The notes: generated from the letters alone by a model not told the origin. Numbered from the stretch's first letter, positions 44,913 to 55,024 are shown. The stretch is 64,000 nucleotides of DNA from Afipia birgiae 34632 (GCF_000308295.2 NZ_HG326652.1:2452818-2516817); one strand, 5' to 3'. Numbers and translations: made by a program.

Positions 44913-45431
44913 ATGACATCAAGCACGCTTCCGAAAAACAATGCGCCGCAACATATAGCTGCGCCGTTCCTGACCACGGTGATGCAGATTGAGCCGCAGT
45001 GGATCGACTACAACGGCCATCTCAACATGGCGTATTACAATGTCCTGTTCGACCGCGGCATCGACCAGATGTGGCTCGAACTCGGCATCGGCCCGGAATA
45101 CATGAAACAGCGTCACAGCTCGACATTCACAGCTGAGGCGCACGTCCGCTATGTGCGCGAGGTGCATCTGGGCGATCCGGTGCAGGTATCGGTTTATCTG
45201 ATCGCCGCTGACGAGAAACGCATCCACACATTCGAAGAACTGCGCCACGCTACCGAGGGCTGGATTTCAGCCACATCCGAGAACATGACCCTTCACGTTG
45301 ACATGAATGCACGGAAAACCGCGCCATTTCCACCGGACATTGCCGCGCGCATTCGTGAAGTCGCCGCGGCCCATGGCGCAGTGCCGCGCCCCGATGGCAT
45401 CGGCCGGCGCATCGCCATGCCGGTCAAATGA
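44913..45431 (+). CDS. Hotdog-fold thioesterase family protein
   Basis: From ATG 44913 the protein is 172 residues. QPQWIDYNGHLNMAYYNVLF-type wording (here PQWIDYNGHLNMAYYNVLFD) and HVRYVREVHLGDPVQVSVYL are typical of the 4-hydroxybenzoyl-CoA/acyl-CoA thioesterase hotdog family, including the DYNGHLN region that contains the active-site Asp. The acyl group hydrolysed is unknown. A long upstream extension in frame overlaps the divergent oxidase and is not real. Confidence 0.88.
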   Translation: MTSSTLPKNNAPQHIAAPFLTTVMQIEPQWIDYNGHLNMAYYNVLFDRGIDQMWLELGIGPEYMKQRHSSTFTAEAHVRYVREVHLGDPVQVSVYLIAADEKRIHTFEELRHATEGWISATSENMTLHVDMNARKTAPFPPDIAARIREVAAAHGAVPRPDGIGRRIAMPVK

Positions 45432-45461
45432 TGCTGTCGCGGCGCCGCTAACCTTGAGGGA

Positions 45462-45635
45462 TTACGGGCCGCTGCTGCGGCGCGCCAAACCCACCACGGC
45501 AGAAATCAGGAACAGGATGAGCGCCACGAAAAACACGATCTTGGCGATTTCGATCGACGCACCTGCAATACCGCCGAAGCCCAGAAGGCCCGCGACCAGC
45601 GCGATAATCAGAAATGTAACCACCCAACTCATCAT
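45462..45635 (-). CDS. DUF1328 (YtjA-like) small membrane protein
   Basis: A 57-residue protein of two helices ([38 protein letters not shown]) matching DUF1328. AGGAGCGTGTC lies directly before the first of two tandem ATGs, which sets the start. Function is unknown; relatives are stress-induced in enterics. It is convergent with the thioesterase. Confidence 0.9.
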   Translation of the reverse strand: MMSWVVTFLIIALVAGLLGFGGIAGASIEIAKIVFFVALILFLISAVVGLARRSSGP

Positions 45636-45926
45636 GACACGCTCCTGTGTTTCGTATGGGAGCGGCGTCACACTCGGTGCGCGCCCCTGATGCAAAACCA
45701 ATCCTGCACCAGAATGAAAGTTCCCGGCTCTGCAGGCCCCCAAAACCCGAAAAATCGCATACTGGACGGAACAAAATCCGCCGATCTCGGCATGTTTGGG
45801 GCCGCATGAGCCTGGGAAAACAAACCTGTCCGGCAGGCCTAATCGTGCCTATATGTCCCCAATCCTGATATGAAGCCTCCCCTTCCCGGCGTCCCGGTGT
45901 CATCGTGGGCCGCAAAGACGAATCGC

Positions 45927-48407
45927 ATGACTGAGCCCAAGAAATTGCCTCCTCTTGACCTGCCGAGCTACCAGCCTGCCGCTGGCGGCATCGCTGCGCG
46001 CGCGCGTGCGGCCGCCGGGCCGCAGTATCTGGCCGGGCTCAATCCCGAACAGCGCGACGCGGTCGAAACACTCGACGGGCCGGTTCTGGTCCTGGCCGGC
46101 GCGGGCACCGGCAAGACACGCGTGCTGACCTCGCGCATTGCGCATATTCTCTCAACGGGCCGTGCGCGGCCTCATGAGATCCTTTCCGTCACCTTCACGA
46201 ACAAGGCGGCGCGCGAGATGAAGCATCGCCTCGGCCAGATGCTCGGCCAGGCGGTTGAGGGCATGCCGTGGCTCGGCACCTTCCACTCCATCGGTGGACG
46301 GATTCTGCGCTATCACGCCGAACTGGTGCAGTTGAAATCCAACTTCACTGTGCTGGATGTCGATGATCAGATCCGTCTCCTGAAGCAGCTGCTGCAGGCC
46401 GAAAATATCGACGACAAGCGATGGCCGGCGCGGATGCTGGCCGGTCTGATCGACGGCTGGAAGAACCGCGGACTGACGCCATCGCAGGTTCCTGCCGGCG
46501 AAGCCGCCGTGTTCGGAAACGGCAAGGGCGGCAAGCTTTATACGACCTATCAAGAGCGGCTGAAGATTCTCAACGCCGCGGACTTCGGCGACCTGCTGCT
46601 GGAAAACATCCGGCTGTTCCGCGAGCATCCTGACGTGCTGCGGCAGTATCAGAGTCGTTTCAGATACATTCTGGTGGACGAGTATCAAGACACCAACGTC
46701 GCGCAATATCTCTGGCTACGGTTGCTGGCGCAGGCGCCATCCAAGCAATTGATGGCTGGTCCGGGCGCCGTGCAACAAACCGCTGATGAAGAACCGGACA
46801 CTCCGAGCCTGACTGTCGCCACGCCGAAGAATATCTGCTGCGTCGGCGACGACGACCAGTCGATCTACGGCTGGCGCGGCGCGGAGGTCGACAACATCCT
46901 GCGCTTCGAACATGACTTCCCCGGCGCGAAGGTTATTCGCCTCGAGCGCAACTATCGTTCGACGGGACATATCCTCGCCGCCGCCTCCCATCTGATCGCG
47001 TACAACGAAGGCCGCCTAGGCAAGACACTCCGCACCGAGGACGAGGACGGCGAAAAAGTCACCGTCACCGGCGCATGGGACTCCGAAGAAGAGGCCCGCG
47101 GCATCGGCGAGGAGATCGAGCAGCTTCAGCGCTCAGGCCAGAAGCTCAACGAGATCGCCATTCTGGTGCGCGCGTCGTTCCAGATGCGTGAGTTCGAAGA
47201 CCGTTTCGTCACCCTCGGCCTGAATTATCGCGTGATCGGCGGACCGCGGTTCTACGAACGGGCGGAAATCCGCGACGCGCTGGCCTATCTGCGCGTCATC
47301 AATTCACCGGCCGACGATCTCGCCTTCGAGCGCATCGTCAACACGCCAAAGCGCGGCCTTGGCGACGCCACCGTGCAGATGCTGCACGACATCGCGCGCA
47401 AGCGGCGCATCCCGCTGACCGAAGCCGCGCGGTCCGTGATCGAGACCGACGAATTGAAGCCGAAGGCGCGCGGCAGCCTGCGCGATGTCATGGCCAATTT
47501 CGACCGCTGGCGCGTTCAACGCGACATCGTCTCACATACGCAACTGGCCGAGATTGTTCTCGACGAGTCGGGCTACACCGAGATGTGGCAGAAGGACAGA
47601 TCCGCGGACGCCGCGGGGCGGCTCGACAACCTGAAAGAACTCGTACGCTCGATGGAAGAGTTTGAAAACCTGCAGGGTTTCCTCGAACACATCTCGCTGG
47701 TGATGGACCGCGAAGGCAGCGCCGATGACGACGCGGTTTCACTGATGACGCTGCATTCCGCCAAGGGGCTGGAATTCAACAACGTGTTTCTGCCCGGCTG
47801 GGAGGAAGGCCTGTTTCCGAGCCAGCGCACACTCGATGAACAGGGCCGCGCCGGCCTCGAAGAAGAACGGCGCCTCGCCCACGTCGGCATCACGCGCGCG
47901 CGCAAACGCGCCATGCTCTATTTCGCCACCAACCGGCGCATCCACGGCTCGTGGACGACGACCATTCCGTCGCGCTTCCTCGACGAATTGCCGGCCGCCA
48001 ATGTCGAGATCACCGAGTCCAAAGGCGGCTCTGGATGGGGCGGCTCGGGCGGCTACGGCACATCGCGTTTCGACAAGGTGGAATCCTTCGGCTCGACCTA
48101 TTCGACGCCGGGCTGGCAGCGCGCGCAGGCCAATCGCGCCCGCAACGGCGGCGGCGGCTTCGATGAAACCGGTGCACGATACGATTCCAGCTCGCGCGGC
48201 AGCTTCAACCGCAAGCCGACGGTGATCGAGGGCGAACTGATCGCCAAATCCACCGGCACCAATTCGGACTTCTCGCCCGGCGATCGGGTGTTTCACCAAA
48301 AGTTCGGCTACGGCCGCGTAGCCAAGGTGGACGGCAACAAGCTCACCATCGCCTTTGAAAAGGCCGGTGAAAAGAAGGTGGTCGACAGCTTCGTGACGCG
48401 CGCGTAG
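45927..48407 (+). CDS. uvrD: UvrD/PcrA-type ATP-dependent DNA helicase
   Basis: Superfamily 1A helicase of about 826 residues used in repair. Motifs in order are LNPEQRDAVETLDGPVLVLA, Walker A AGAGTGKTRVLTSRI, VTFTNKAAREM, Walker B DEYQDTN, DDDQSIYGWRGAEV, LERNYRS, LMTLHSAKGLEF and HVGITRARKRAMLYF. An insert before DDDQSIYG and a Gly/Ser-rich linker before the Tudor-like tail (PGDRVFHQKFGYGRVAKVDG) are typical of alphaproteobacterial UvrD. The start is taken at ATG 45927 (MTEPKKLPPLDLPS); ATG 45870 would add 19 residues. Confidence 0.95.
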   Translation: MTEPKKLPPLDLPSYQPAAGGIAARARAAAGPQYLAGLNPEQRDAVETLDGPVLVLAGAGTGKTRVLTSRIAHILSTGRARPHEILSVTFTNKAAREMKHRLGQMLGQAVEGMPWLGTFHSIGGRILRYHAELVQLKSNFTVLDVDDQIRLLKQLLQAENIDDKRWPARMLAGLIDGWKNRGLTPSQVPAGEAAVFGNGKGGKLYTTYQERLKILNAADFGDLLLENIRLFREHPDVLRQYQSRFRYILVDEYQDTNVAQYLWLRLLAQAPSKQLMAGPGAVQQTADEEPDTPSLTVATPKNICCVGDDDQSIYGWRGAEVDNILRFEHDFPGAKVIRLERNYRSTGHILAAASHLIAYNEGRLGKTLRTEDEDGEKVTVTGAWDSEEEARGIGEEIEQLQRSGQKLNEIAILVRASFQMREFEDRFVTLGLNYRVIGGPRFYERAEIRDALAYLRVINSPADDLAFERIVNTPKRGLGDATVQMLHDIARKRRIPLTEAARSVIETDELKPKARGSLRDVMANFDRWRVQRDIVSHTQLAEIVLDESGYTEMWQKDRSADAAGRLDNLKELVRSMEEFENLQGFLEHISLVMDREGSADDDAVSLMTLHSAKGLEFNNVFLPGWEEGLFPSQRTLDEQGRAGLEEERRLAHVGITRARKRAMLYFATNRRIHGSWTTTIPSRFLDELPAANVEITESKGGSGWGGSGGYGTSRFDKVESFGSTYSTPGWQRAQANRARNGGGGFDETGARYDSSSRGSFNRKPTVIEGELIAKSTGTNSDFSPGDRVFHQKFGYGRVAKVDGNKLTIAFEKAGEKKVVDSFVTRA

Positions 48408-48492
48408 ATAAAATATCTCTGTGGACAGCACGCTTAACGTCGGTCGAGTGACATTAGTGTCCGTAGTCGCCTCGAATCAAAAAAGGTGACTC

Positions 48493-48687
48493 ATGCTGAC
48501 CAACAGCCGCGACATCATACGCCGCCTGCAAAAGGAAGGCTGGTCGCTGGAACGCGTCACGGGCTCGCATCACGTCTTTAAGAACCCCTTTTCCGGCGAG
48601 ACGGTGGTTGTTCCCCATCCCAAGAAGGACTTGGGAAAAGGTCTTGTCCATGCCATTTATAAGAGCGCAGGCTGGAAACCTGACTGA
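48493..48687 (+). CDS. hicA: HicA family toxin (mRNA interferase)
   Basis: A 64-residue dsRBD-like protein with SRDIIRRLQKEGWSLERVTG, catalytic histidine region GSHHVFKNP, and VVPHPKKDLGKGLVHAIYK, the HicA pattern. HicA cleaves mRNA and is neutralised by HicB. It is followed nine bases later by hicB, so this is a complete type II toxin-antitoxin pair. It sits between uvrD and an ABC exporter with no sign of a mobile element. Confidence 0.93.
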   Translation: MLTNSRDIIRRLQKEGWSLERVTGSHHVFKNPFSGETVVVPHPKKDLGKGLVHAIYKSAGWKPD

Positions 48688-48695
48688 GGCTTGGC

Positions 48696-48986
48696 ATGAC
48701 CCACTATATTGCCATTATTGAGGATGCAGGACCGGACCACGCCGTCGGCGTCTGGTTTCCGGACCTTCCCGGCTGCTTTTCCGCCGGCGACGACATCGAT
48801 CAGGCCCTCCTCAATGCGCCCGAAGCACTGGAGCTCTATGCTGAAGGCCAGATCGCGGAAGGCAGAGCGCTGCCCACGCCTCGCACATTGACTGAACTCA
48901 GAAATGATCCGTCCGTAGCCGATGACATCAAGACCTACATGGTCGCGGTCATAGAATTACCTACGCGTGCGCACGCAGCCGAATAG
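48696..48986 (+). CDS. hicB: HicB family antitoxin
   Basis: The 96-residue protein has the degenerate RNase H-like fold of Hic[41 protein letters not shown] and [14 protein letters not shown]. The C-terminal segment is short and I see no clear helix-turn-helix or RHH domain, so autoregulation may differ from larger HicB proteins. It is cotranscribed with hicA. Confidence 0.93.
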   Translation: MTHYIAIIEDAGPDHAVGVWFPDLPGCFSAGDDIDQALLNAPEALELYAEGQIAEGRALPTPRTLTELRNDPSVADDIKTYMVAVIELPTRAHAAE

Positions 48987-49020
48987 GCGATATGCGTTGC
49001 GCCAAGGGGCCGGGACCACT

Positions 49021-49977
49021 ATGTCCATGCTCCCGCCTCTGCAGATTGCGCTCATGTCTCCCATCATCTCTGTCTCGAACGTCTCAAAGACCTATCCGTC
49101 CGGTCTTGCTGCGCTGAAGAATATCAATCTCGATATTCGCCGCGGCGAGATCTTCGCGTTGCTCGGTCCGAACGGCGCCGGTAAGACCACACTGATCAGC
49201 GTGATCTGTGGCCTCGCTGTGCAGACCGAAGGCACGGTGACGGTGGATGGACATGACATCGTCAAGGACTACCGCGCCGCACGCTCGCTGATCGGACTGG
49301 TGCCCCAGGAACTGCATACCGACGCGTGGGAAAGCCCGTGGTCCACCGCCTCGTTCAGCCGGGGCCTGTTCGGCAAGCCGAAGAACCAAGCGCATATCGA
49401 AAAGGTGCTGAAGGATCTGTCGCTGTGGGACAAGCGAAAGAGCCAGATCATCACCCTCTCCGGCGGCATGAAACGCCGCGTGATGATCGCGAAGGCGCTG
49501 GCGCATGAACCGCAGATTCTGTTTCTCGATGAGCCCACAGCTGGAGTCGATGTCGAGTTGCGCAAGGCGATGTGGGAGGTCGTGCGCGGCCTGCGCGACG
49601 CCGGCGTCACCATCATTCTGACCACGCACTACATCGAGGAAGCCGAGGAGATGGCCGACCGCGTCGGTGTCATCAACAAGGGCGAGATCGTGCTGGTCGA
49701 AGAAAAGGCCAAGCTGATGCAGAAGCTCGGCAGAAAGCAGCTCAAGCTGCATCTGCAATCGAAGCTCACAGAAATTCCTGCGGCCCTTGCAGCCCATCAC
49801 CTCGAACTGTCACCGGGCGGCGAGGAACTGGTTTACACCTACGACACCAAGGGCGAACGCACCGGCATCACCGCCCTGCTGAACGATCTCAATCAGGCCG
49901 GCGTCCGCTTCAACGATCTCAATACAACGCAAAGCTCGCTGGAGGAAATCTTCGTCAGCCTGGTGCATCGAGCATGA
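49021..49977 (+). CDS. ABC-2 type transporter ATP-binding protein
   Basis: The ATPase of an exporter related to YadG. It has [20 protein letters not shown], Walker [34 protein letters not shown], Walker [21 protein letters not shown] and [20 protein letters not shown]-terminal tail ends [12 protein letters not shown]. The better ribosome site (AAGGGG) serves ATG 49021; ATG 49054 ([14 protein letters not shown]) matches typical N-termini. The permease gene starts 20 bases downstream. Confidence 0.93.
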   Translation: MSMLPPLQIALMSPIISVSNVSKTYPSGLAALKNINLDIRRGEIFALLGPNGAGKTTLISVICGLAVQTEGTVTVDGHDIVKDYRAARSLIGLVPQELHTDAWESPWSTASFSRGLFGKPKNQAHIEKVLKDLSLWDKRKSQIITLSGGMKRRVMIAKALAHEPQILFLDEPTAGVDVELRKAMWEVVRGLRDAGVTIILTTHYIEEAEEMADRVGVINKGEIVLVEEKAKLMQKLGRKQLKLHLQSKLTEIPAALAAHHLELSPGGEELVYTYDTKGERTGITALLNDLNQAGVRFNDLNTTQSSLEEIFVSLVHRA

Positions 49978-49996
49978 TCCGGAAGAGAACAGCGCA

Positions 49997-50758
49997 ATGA
50001 ACTTTCACGCGATCGGCGCCATCTACAAATTCGAAATGGCGCGTACCTTCCGCACGCTGCTGCAGAGCGTCGTCTCGCCGGTGATTTCGACATCGCTGTA
50101 TTTCGTGGTGTTCGGCGCGGCCATCGGTTCGCGCATTACCGAGATCGACGGCATCAGCTACGGCACCTTCATCGTGCCGGGCTTGATTATGCTGTCGTTG
50201 CTGACGCAAAGTATCGCCAACGCGTCATTCGGAATCTATTTTCCGAAATTCTCAGGTACCATTTATGAGTTGCTGTCCGCGCCGGTCTCGGCGTTCGAGG
50301 CCGTAGTCGGTTACGTCGGCGCGGCCGCAACCAAGTCGATCATCCTCGGCCTCATCATTCTTGCCACCGCAGGCCTTTTCGTGCCGTTGAAGATTGCGCA
50401 TCCATTCCTGATGCTGACCTTCCTCGTGCTGACATCGGTAACCTTCAGCCTGTTCGGGTTCATCATCGGCATCTGGGCCGATGGCTTCGAGAAACTACAG
50501 GTGATCCCGCTGCTGGTGATCACACCGCTGACGTTTCTGGGCGGCAGCTTCTATTCGATCCACATGCTGCCGCCGATCTGGCAGACCGTGACGCTGTTCA
50601 ACCCGGTTGTGTATCTGGTCAGCGGCTTCCGCTGGAGCTTCTTCGAGATCGCAGACGTCAGCGTGGCCGTCAGTCTCGGCATGACGCTGGGCTTTCTCGC
50701 GCTGTGCATGATCGTGGTGTGGTGGATCTTCAAGACCGGCTACCGGCTGAAGACCTGA
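49997..50758 (+). CDS. ABC-2 type transporter permease
   Basis: A 253-residue membrane protein with six helices, YadH-like. It carries [20 protein letters not shown] near the N-terminus and the ABC-2 signature region [20 protein letters not shown]. The partner ATPase is immediately upstream. Related systems export drugs or polysaccharide precursors; the substrate is unknown. Confidence 0.93.
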   Translation: MNFHAIGAIYKFEMARTFRTLLQSVVSPVISTSLYFVVFGAAIGSRITEIDGISYGTFIVPGLIMLSLLTQSIANASFGIYFPKFSGTIYELLSAPVSAFEAVVGYVGAAATKSIILGLIILATAGLFVPLKIAHPFLMLTFLVLTSVTFSLFGFIIGIWADGFEKLQVIPLLVITPLTFLGGSFYSIHMLPPIWQTVTLFNPVVYLVSGFRWSFFEIADVSVAVSLGMTLGFLALCMIVVWWIFKTGYRLKT

Positions 50759-50807
50759 CGCCAGACACACGCCCGGCAAGCGGGCGTGTGGACATGGCCG
50801 TGCCCGT

Positions 50808-51146
50808 TCAGTTCGGGCGCCAGTTTCCATTGCTATCATAGTATCCGCTGGGCCCGCTGCCGGGCGGCGGTGGCACAGCCATTGGCTGCACCGCCCGCGC
50901 AGCGCCATCCCCGATCACGCCAAGCGTACCGGCAACCGCACCCACGCCAGCACCGAGTGCGCCGCCGACCAATCCTCCGACCGGTCCGGCTGCAGTTTTC
51001 CCCTGATATGTCCCTTGCGCGGCGCCGCTGATGGCGCCGTTGATGGGATCCTGCTGTTGCGCGGCGGCAGGCGTCGCGAAAAGAGCCAGCGCCGCTGCGG
51101 CACAGGCAAGACCCGAAATGGACATGAACGAAGCTGCAATCTTCAT
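50808..51146 (-). CDS. Secreted glycine-zipper protein (first)
   Basis: The start is ATG 51144-51146 with GGGAGG nine bases upstream. The 112-residue protein has a signal peptide (SGLACAAAALALFATPAAAQ). A glycine-zipper core follows (KTAAGPVGGLVGGALGAGVG, then AVAGTLGVIGDGAA), which can insert in or span membranes, and a tail SGYYDSNGNWRPN. Function is unknown. It resembles the next reverse-strand protein in its centre (AAGPVGG.VGGA.GAGVG), so the pair is probably a diverged duplication. Confidence 0.8.
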   Translation of the reverse strand: MKIAASFMSISGLACAAAALALFATPAAAQQQDPINGAISGAAQGTYQGKTAAGPVGGLVGGALGAGVGAVAGTLGVIGDGAARAVQPMAVPPPPGSGPSGYYDSNGNWRPN

Positions 51147-51359
51147 GTGAGAAAACCTCCCTGCCCGGCCGAATCCCGGCCCCGCCTCGAAGCAAATCAG
51201 CACCTGAGGTTGCGTCAGGTTCGCGGGAAATACAATCCGCGACAGCCATGCATCTGCAGCGTTTCTCATCTCATTAAAATTGCGGCTACCCACCCGCACA
51301 ACGACAAAAGTGGCGCATCCGTTTCAGGATACGCGATTTGAATGTCTGCCGCCGGCTGG

Positions 51360-51665
51360 TTAGCGATAGTGCTTGTGGCGGTAATGACGATGACGGTAGC
51401 TGCGGCGGTTGTCGATGCCGAGCACACCGTTCACGCCTCCGACGACGCCGCCGACACCGGCTCCGACTGCCCCGCCGACAGCACCACCGACCGGCCCTGC
51501 CGCGCGGTTGCCCCGGTAGGAGCCTTCCGCCGCGCCGCCTTCCATGCCTCTGATGACGCCTTGCGCATGCGCCGCGACCGGCAACGCCAGGACAGCCAGC
51601 GCCGCCGCGACAAACGTGAAGCGGCGGTACGCCGCGGTGGATCTGAACAGGGCCTCAGTCTTCAT
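51360..51665 (-). CDS. Secreted glycine-zipper protein (second)
   Basis: A 101-residue exported protein from ATG 51663-51665. The signal peptide ends LALPVAAHAQ. The core GNRAAGPVGGAVGGAVGAGV (then GGVVGG) is a glycine zipper. The tail is rich in Arg, His and Tyr (SYRHRHYRHKHYR), which could bind metal or cell-wall polymer. The related neighbour lies 213 bases downstream on the same strand. Confidence 0.8.
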   Translation of the reverse strand: MKTEALFRSTAAYRRFTFVAAALAVLALPVAAHAQGVIRGMEGGAAEGSYRGNRAAGPVGGAVGGAVGAGVGGVVGGVNGVLGIDNRRSYRHRHYRHKHYR

Positions 51666-51875
51666 TACGGGAAATCTCCATAAGCCTCTTATCGTCACCT
51701 TCTGTAACGTCCCGGCACGGAGAAGGTTGCGTCAAGTTTGGCGAAAACACGTCACAAACAAGCACCGTTCACGAAACTGTATGGCCGCCTCCATCAACCT
51801 TAAGACGAAGACGCTGTTAAAACGGCCGCTTTCCATGCTTTATTGAGAGCGAAGGGCAGAGACGAGGCGAGTGTC

Positions 51876-52631
51876 ATGCGTGCAATACTGATTTCGGTGA
51901 CCGGTTTGATGCTGCTCTACGGCAGCGCGCAGGCTGCGGTCTCCATCCTGGTCAACAAAGACACGCAGCAGATGACCGTCTCGGTCGATGGCGCGACGCG
52001 CTACACGTGGCCTGTCTCCAGCGGCAATCCCTCGCACGAAACGCCGAACGGCAGCTTCAAGACCTTTCGCATGGAGGAGGATCACTATTCGAAGGAATTC
52101 GATGAAGCTCCGATGCCGAATGCGATCTTCTTCACCAAGCAAGGCCATGCCATTCACGGCACCGACGCCGTCGGACGTCTCGGCAGCCCCGCCTCGCATG
52201 GCTGCGTGCGGCTGTCGCGCGCCAACGCGCTGAAGCTGTGGGATCTGGTCAAGACCGAGGGCCTGCTCAACACCACCGTCACCCTGACAGGATCGTCGCG
52301 GGTTGCACTCGCGCGGAATCCCAGGACACGCACCACCGTTGCGCGTGGCGATGCTGACGGGATCGGCGAGCCGGTGCAGATCGCGCCGCAGACCGGATAT
52401 GGCGAGGACCTCAACGCCAACACGCGTTCGCGCCAGTTCTCGCAGGATCGCGTCTACCGCGATCAGACTTATGCGCAGGACCAAGCTTACTACGGAGCCG
52501 CCGACGCAGGCCCGATGCAGCGTCGCATTTATCAGAACAGCTACGGCTATCAGAACGGTTATGGCTACGGTTACCAGCCGCGGCCGAGGTATCAATCACC
52601 GCGCGGCGGCTATTACTACTACGCGGATTGA
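51876..52631 (+). CDS. L,D-transpeptidase family protein (YkuD domain)
   Basis: The 251-residue protein has a signal peptide (MRAILISVTGLMLLYGSAQA). The YkuD domain follows: ILVNKDTQQMTVSVDGATRY, the conserved histidine in GHAIHGTD and catalytic cysteine in SPASHGCVRLSRANA. It probably makes 3-3 peptidoglycan cross-links or attaches proteins to the wall. The C-terminal 60 residues are Tyr/Gly/Gln-rich (NSYGYQNGYGYGYQ) and low complexity. GAGGCGAGTGTC precedes the ATG. Confidence 0.93.
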   Translation: MRAILISVTGLMLLYGSAQAAVSILVNKDTQQMTVSVDGATRYTWPVSSGNPSHETPNGSFKTFRMEEDHYSKEFDEAPMPNAIFFTKQGHAIHGTDAVGRLGSPASHGCVRLSRANALKLWDLVKTEGLLNTTVTLTGSSRVALARNPRTRTTVARGDADGIGEPVQIAPQTGYGEDLNANTRSRQFSQDRVYRDQTYAQDQAYYGAADAGPMQRRIYQNSYGYQNGYGYGYQPRPRYQSPRGGYYYYAD

Positions 52632-52639
52632 CGCCCTGG

Positions 52640-54913
52640 TTACTCGTCCGGAGTTCTGAGCCGCCGCCACACCGCGCCGAGCACGTTGGAATAATCGTCG
52701 GTCCAGACCCGCTGGCCTTCAGTGGCCTCCTTTAGCACCCACTTTTCGTCCGACGATATCTTGCCGACGTCGGCTTCCTCGCGGGCCGAGATCACGACCT
52801 CAGTCGTGAAAATGTATTCGTTGTCGCGTCCGGAATCCTCGTTAAAGACCCAGCTCTTCAGGTCATTCTCCTCGGCGATCCCGACGACCACGCTTGCCAG
52901 TTCGAGGTGGCGGTTGGAGACATGCATCAGCACCGCGCCCTGCGGCGCAAGCTTCTCTTTGTAGATGGCCATCGCCTCTTCAGTCGCGAGGTGGATCGGA
53001 ATTGCATCCGACGAATAGGCATCGACGATGATCAGATCGTAAGCCCCATCCTTCTCCTTGGCGAAGGTGAGCCGCGCGTCGCCGATCACCGGCTTCATAT
53101 TGGGTTCGCAGGCACTCACGAAAGTGAAATACTTCGGATCGCGCGCGGTATCGACCATGGTCTGATCGATCTCGAAAAATTTCCATTCTTCGCCCGGCTT
53201 CGACTGGCAGGCGAGCGTGCCAGCGCCGAGACCGATCACCGCGACGCGGATCGGGCCGCCCTTGCGTTCGCGGATCGCCGCAATGGCGCGGCCGATACCG
53301 CCATTGTCCTGATAGTAGGTGATCGGCTCGGGGCGCCCCTTGATCGGTGTGCCGTCGTCATTCAGGAACCTTTCCGCGCCGTGGATCGTCGTGCCATGCA
53401 TCAGCACATGATACCGGCCGTTCGAGGTCACCACGATCTTATGAACGCCGAAGAAGCTGCGCACCGTTTCCACGCGGCCCTCGTCGGCGGGGTAGACGCG
53501 GATCAGAATCAACCCAAGCACAACGAGCACCGCCATGCTCCAGCGATCGATTCTCCACAACACCGCCAGCACCATCATGACGCAGGCGAAGCCTGCGACC
53601 ATCCAAATCCTCTTGGCTTCCAGGAAGGAAGTGACAGATCCCTGTCGGTAAGCAAGCCCGATAAGGACAAGTCCGGCGACGACCGCAACCAGCCAGAGTC
53701 CGAATCCGCCGCGAACTGCGGATGTCCCCGCTGGGCGACAAAGCGCCGCCAGCGCCAGCAGGATCGGGTACTCCGCGATCCACGAGAATGTGTAAGGCGC
53801 AATCAGGCCCGCGAACAAGCCGCCGACCATGCCGCCGAACGACAATGCAACATAAAAACCGGTGAGATGGCGCGCGGCAGGCCGCGTCCGCGCGAGTTCG
53901 CCGTGACAGGCCATGGCGATAACGAAGAAACACACCAGATGACCGCCGAGCGTCGCCAGCAGGTTCTGTTCGCCGCCGACCACAAGCAGCAACATGACAC
54001 CAGCAATGGCGAACGGCTGCAGCATCAACATGAGGCGATGCGGCAGCAGCGGCCGCGACTGGAACACCAGCACCCATGTCAACAGGTACAGCGACAACGG
54101 CAACACCCACAGCAGCGGTGCTGCCGCAACGTCGGTCGAGATATGCGCGGTCACCGCGATCAGCAGACCGGACGGCACCGCCGCAAGGAAAATCCAGCGC
54201 AGCCGCATCATCCACGCTGGCGCCGGCGCATCGCCCTCGCCGACACTGATTGCTTCAACGGTCATCGGCGGCGAGCGCAACAGCATTACGCCGCATGCCG
54301 CGATCAGAACGATCAGCAATGCGTAACCGCTGGTCCAGATCAGGTTCTGGGTCCGCAGCGAGAACATCGGCTCGAGCAGCACCGGATAGGACAGCAGCGC
54401 GAGGAAGCTTCCAATGTTCGAAGACGCATAAAGAAAATACGGATCGGGACCGTCGGGATGCCCGGTACGGACGAACCACGCCTGCAGCATCGGATTGTTG
54501 GCGGCGAGCGCAAAAAACGGGAGGCCGATCGAAACCGCAAACAGGCCGAGCAGCCAGAACGCATAGCCGCTTGCGGGTGGCTCGCCCCACCCGCTGGCAA
54601 TCGACAGCGGCAATGTGAGCAGCGCGGCAGTCAGCAGCACGAGATGGATGACCACGGGAGCAGTGCGGCTTTTCAGCGTCATCAGGTAGTGGGCGTAGGC
54701 GTAACCGCCGAGCAGCAGCGACTGGAAGAACACCATCGCCACCGACCACACCGCCGGCGAGCCGCCGAGCCGCGGCAGCACCATCTTCGTGAACAGCGGC
54801 TGCACCGAAAACAGCAGCAACGCACTGGTGAAGATCGCAGCGGTATAGACCACCAGCACAAGTATGTTTCTCGCGCCGGACTGGCTCGCGGTATCAGACG
54901 GCACTGAAATCAT
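52640..54913 (-). CDS. Membrane protein with spermidine-synthase-like methyltransferase domain
   Basis: The 757-residue protein has a large N-terminal half of about 13 helices (starting VYTAAIFTSALLLFSVQPLF). A C-terminal spermidine-synthase-like SAM fold follows: VAVIGLGAGTLACQS, WKFFEIDQTMVDTARDP, VIGDARLTFAKEKDGAYDLI and IVDAYSSDAIPIHL. Such fusions are widespread but not characterised. Whether they make polyamines or methylate something in the membrane is unknown. It is reverse-strand and ends eight bases from the L,D-transpeptidase stop. Confidence 0.9.
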   Translation of the reverse strand: MISVPSDTASQSGARNILVLVVYTAAIFTSALLLFSVQPLFTKMVLPRLGGSPAVWSVAMVFFQSLLLGGYAYAHYLMTLKSRTAPVVIHLVLLTAALLTLPLSIASGWGEPPASGYAFWLLGLFAVSIGLPFFALAANNPMLQAWFVRTGHPDGPDPYFLYASSNIGSFLALLSYPVLLEPMFSLRTQNLIWTSGYALLIVLIAACGVMLLRSPPMTVEAISVGEGDAPAPAWMMRLRWIFLAAVPSGLLIAVTAHISTDVAAAPLLWVLPLSLYLLTWVLVFQSRPLLPHRLMLMLQPFAIAGVMLLLVVGGEQNLLATLGGHLVCFFVIAMACHGELARTRPAARHLTGFYVALSFGGMVGGLFAGLIAPYTFSWIAEYPILLALAALCRPAGTSAVRGGFGLWLVAVVAGLVLIGLAYRQGSVTSFLEAKRIWMVAGFACVMMVLAVLWRIDRWSMAVLVVLGLILIRVYPADEGRVETVRSFFGVHKIVVTSNGRYHVLMHGTTIHGAERFLNDDGTPIKGRPEPITYYQDNGGIGRAIAAIRERKGGPIRVAVIGLGAGTLACQSKPGEEWKFFEIDQTMVDTARDPKYFTFVSACEPNMKPVIGDARLTFAKEKDGAYDLIIVDAYSSDAIPIHLATEEAMAIYKEKLAPQGAVLMHVSNRHLELASVVVGIAEENDLKSWVFNEDSGRDNEYIFTTEVVISAREEADVGKISSDEKWVLKEATEGQRVWTDDYSNVLGAVWRRLRTPDE

Positions 54914-54951
54914 GGAAGCTCCGGAATAGATTCCGGCAAATTACCGGAGGC

Positions 54952-55024
54952 TAGTGTCCCGAATCCGACGTTCGCTTGGCTTTGCGGCACCTTCCGCGCG
55001 AACGTCGGATTCGAAAGGACACTA
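54952..55024. repeat. Palindromic repeat, TAGTG...CACTA unit 1
   Basis: A 73-base element begins TAGTGTCCCGAATCCGACGT and ends with the inverted counterpart. Long arms pair (CGAATCCGACGTTCGC with GCGAACGTCGGATTCG) around a 22-base centre containing TTTGCGGCACC. It lies upstream of the reverse-strand membrane protein, in the gap before the CrtI-like gene. It may be a MITE-like or dispersed hairpin repeat. Confidence 0.75.

Noticed and set aside
52907-54907. Forward open frame of 666 codons
   Set aside because: Antisense to the membrane spermidine-synthase-like gene; its product is Gln/Arg/His-rich low complexity.
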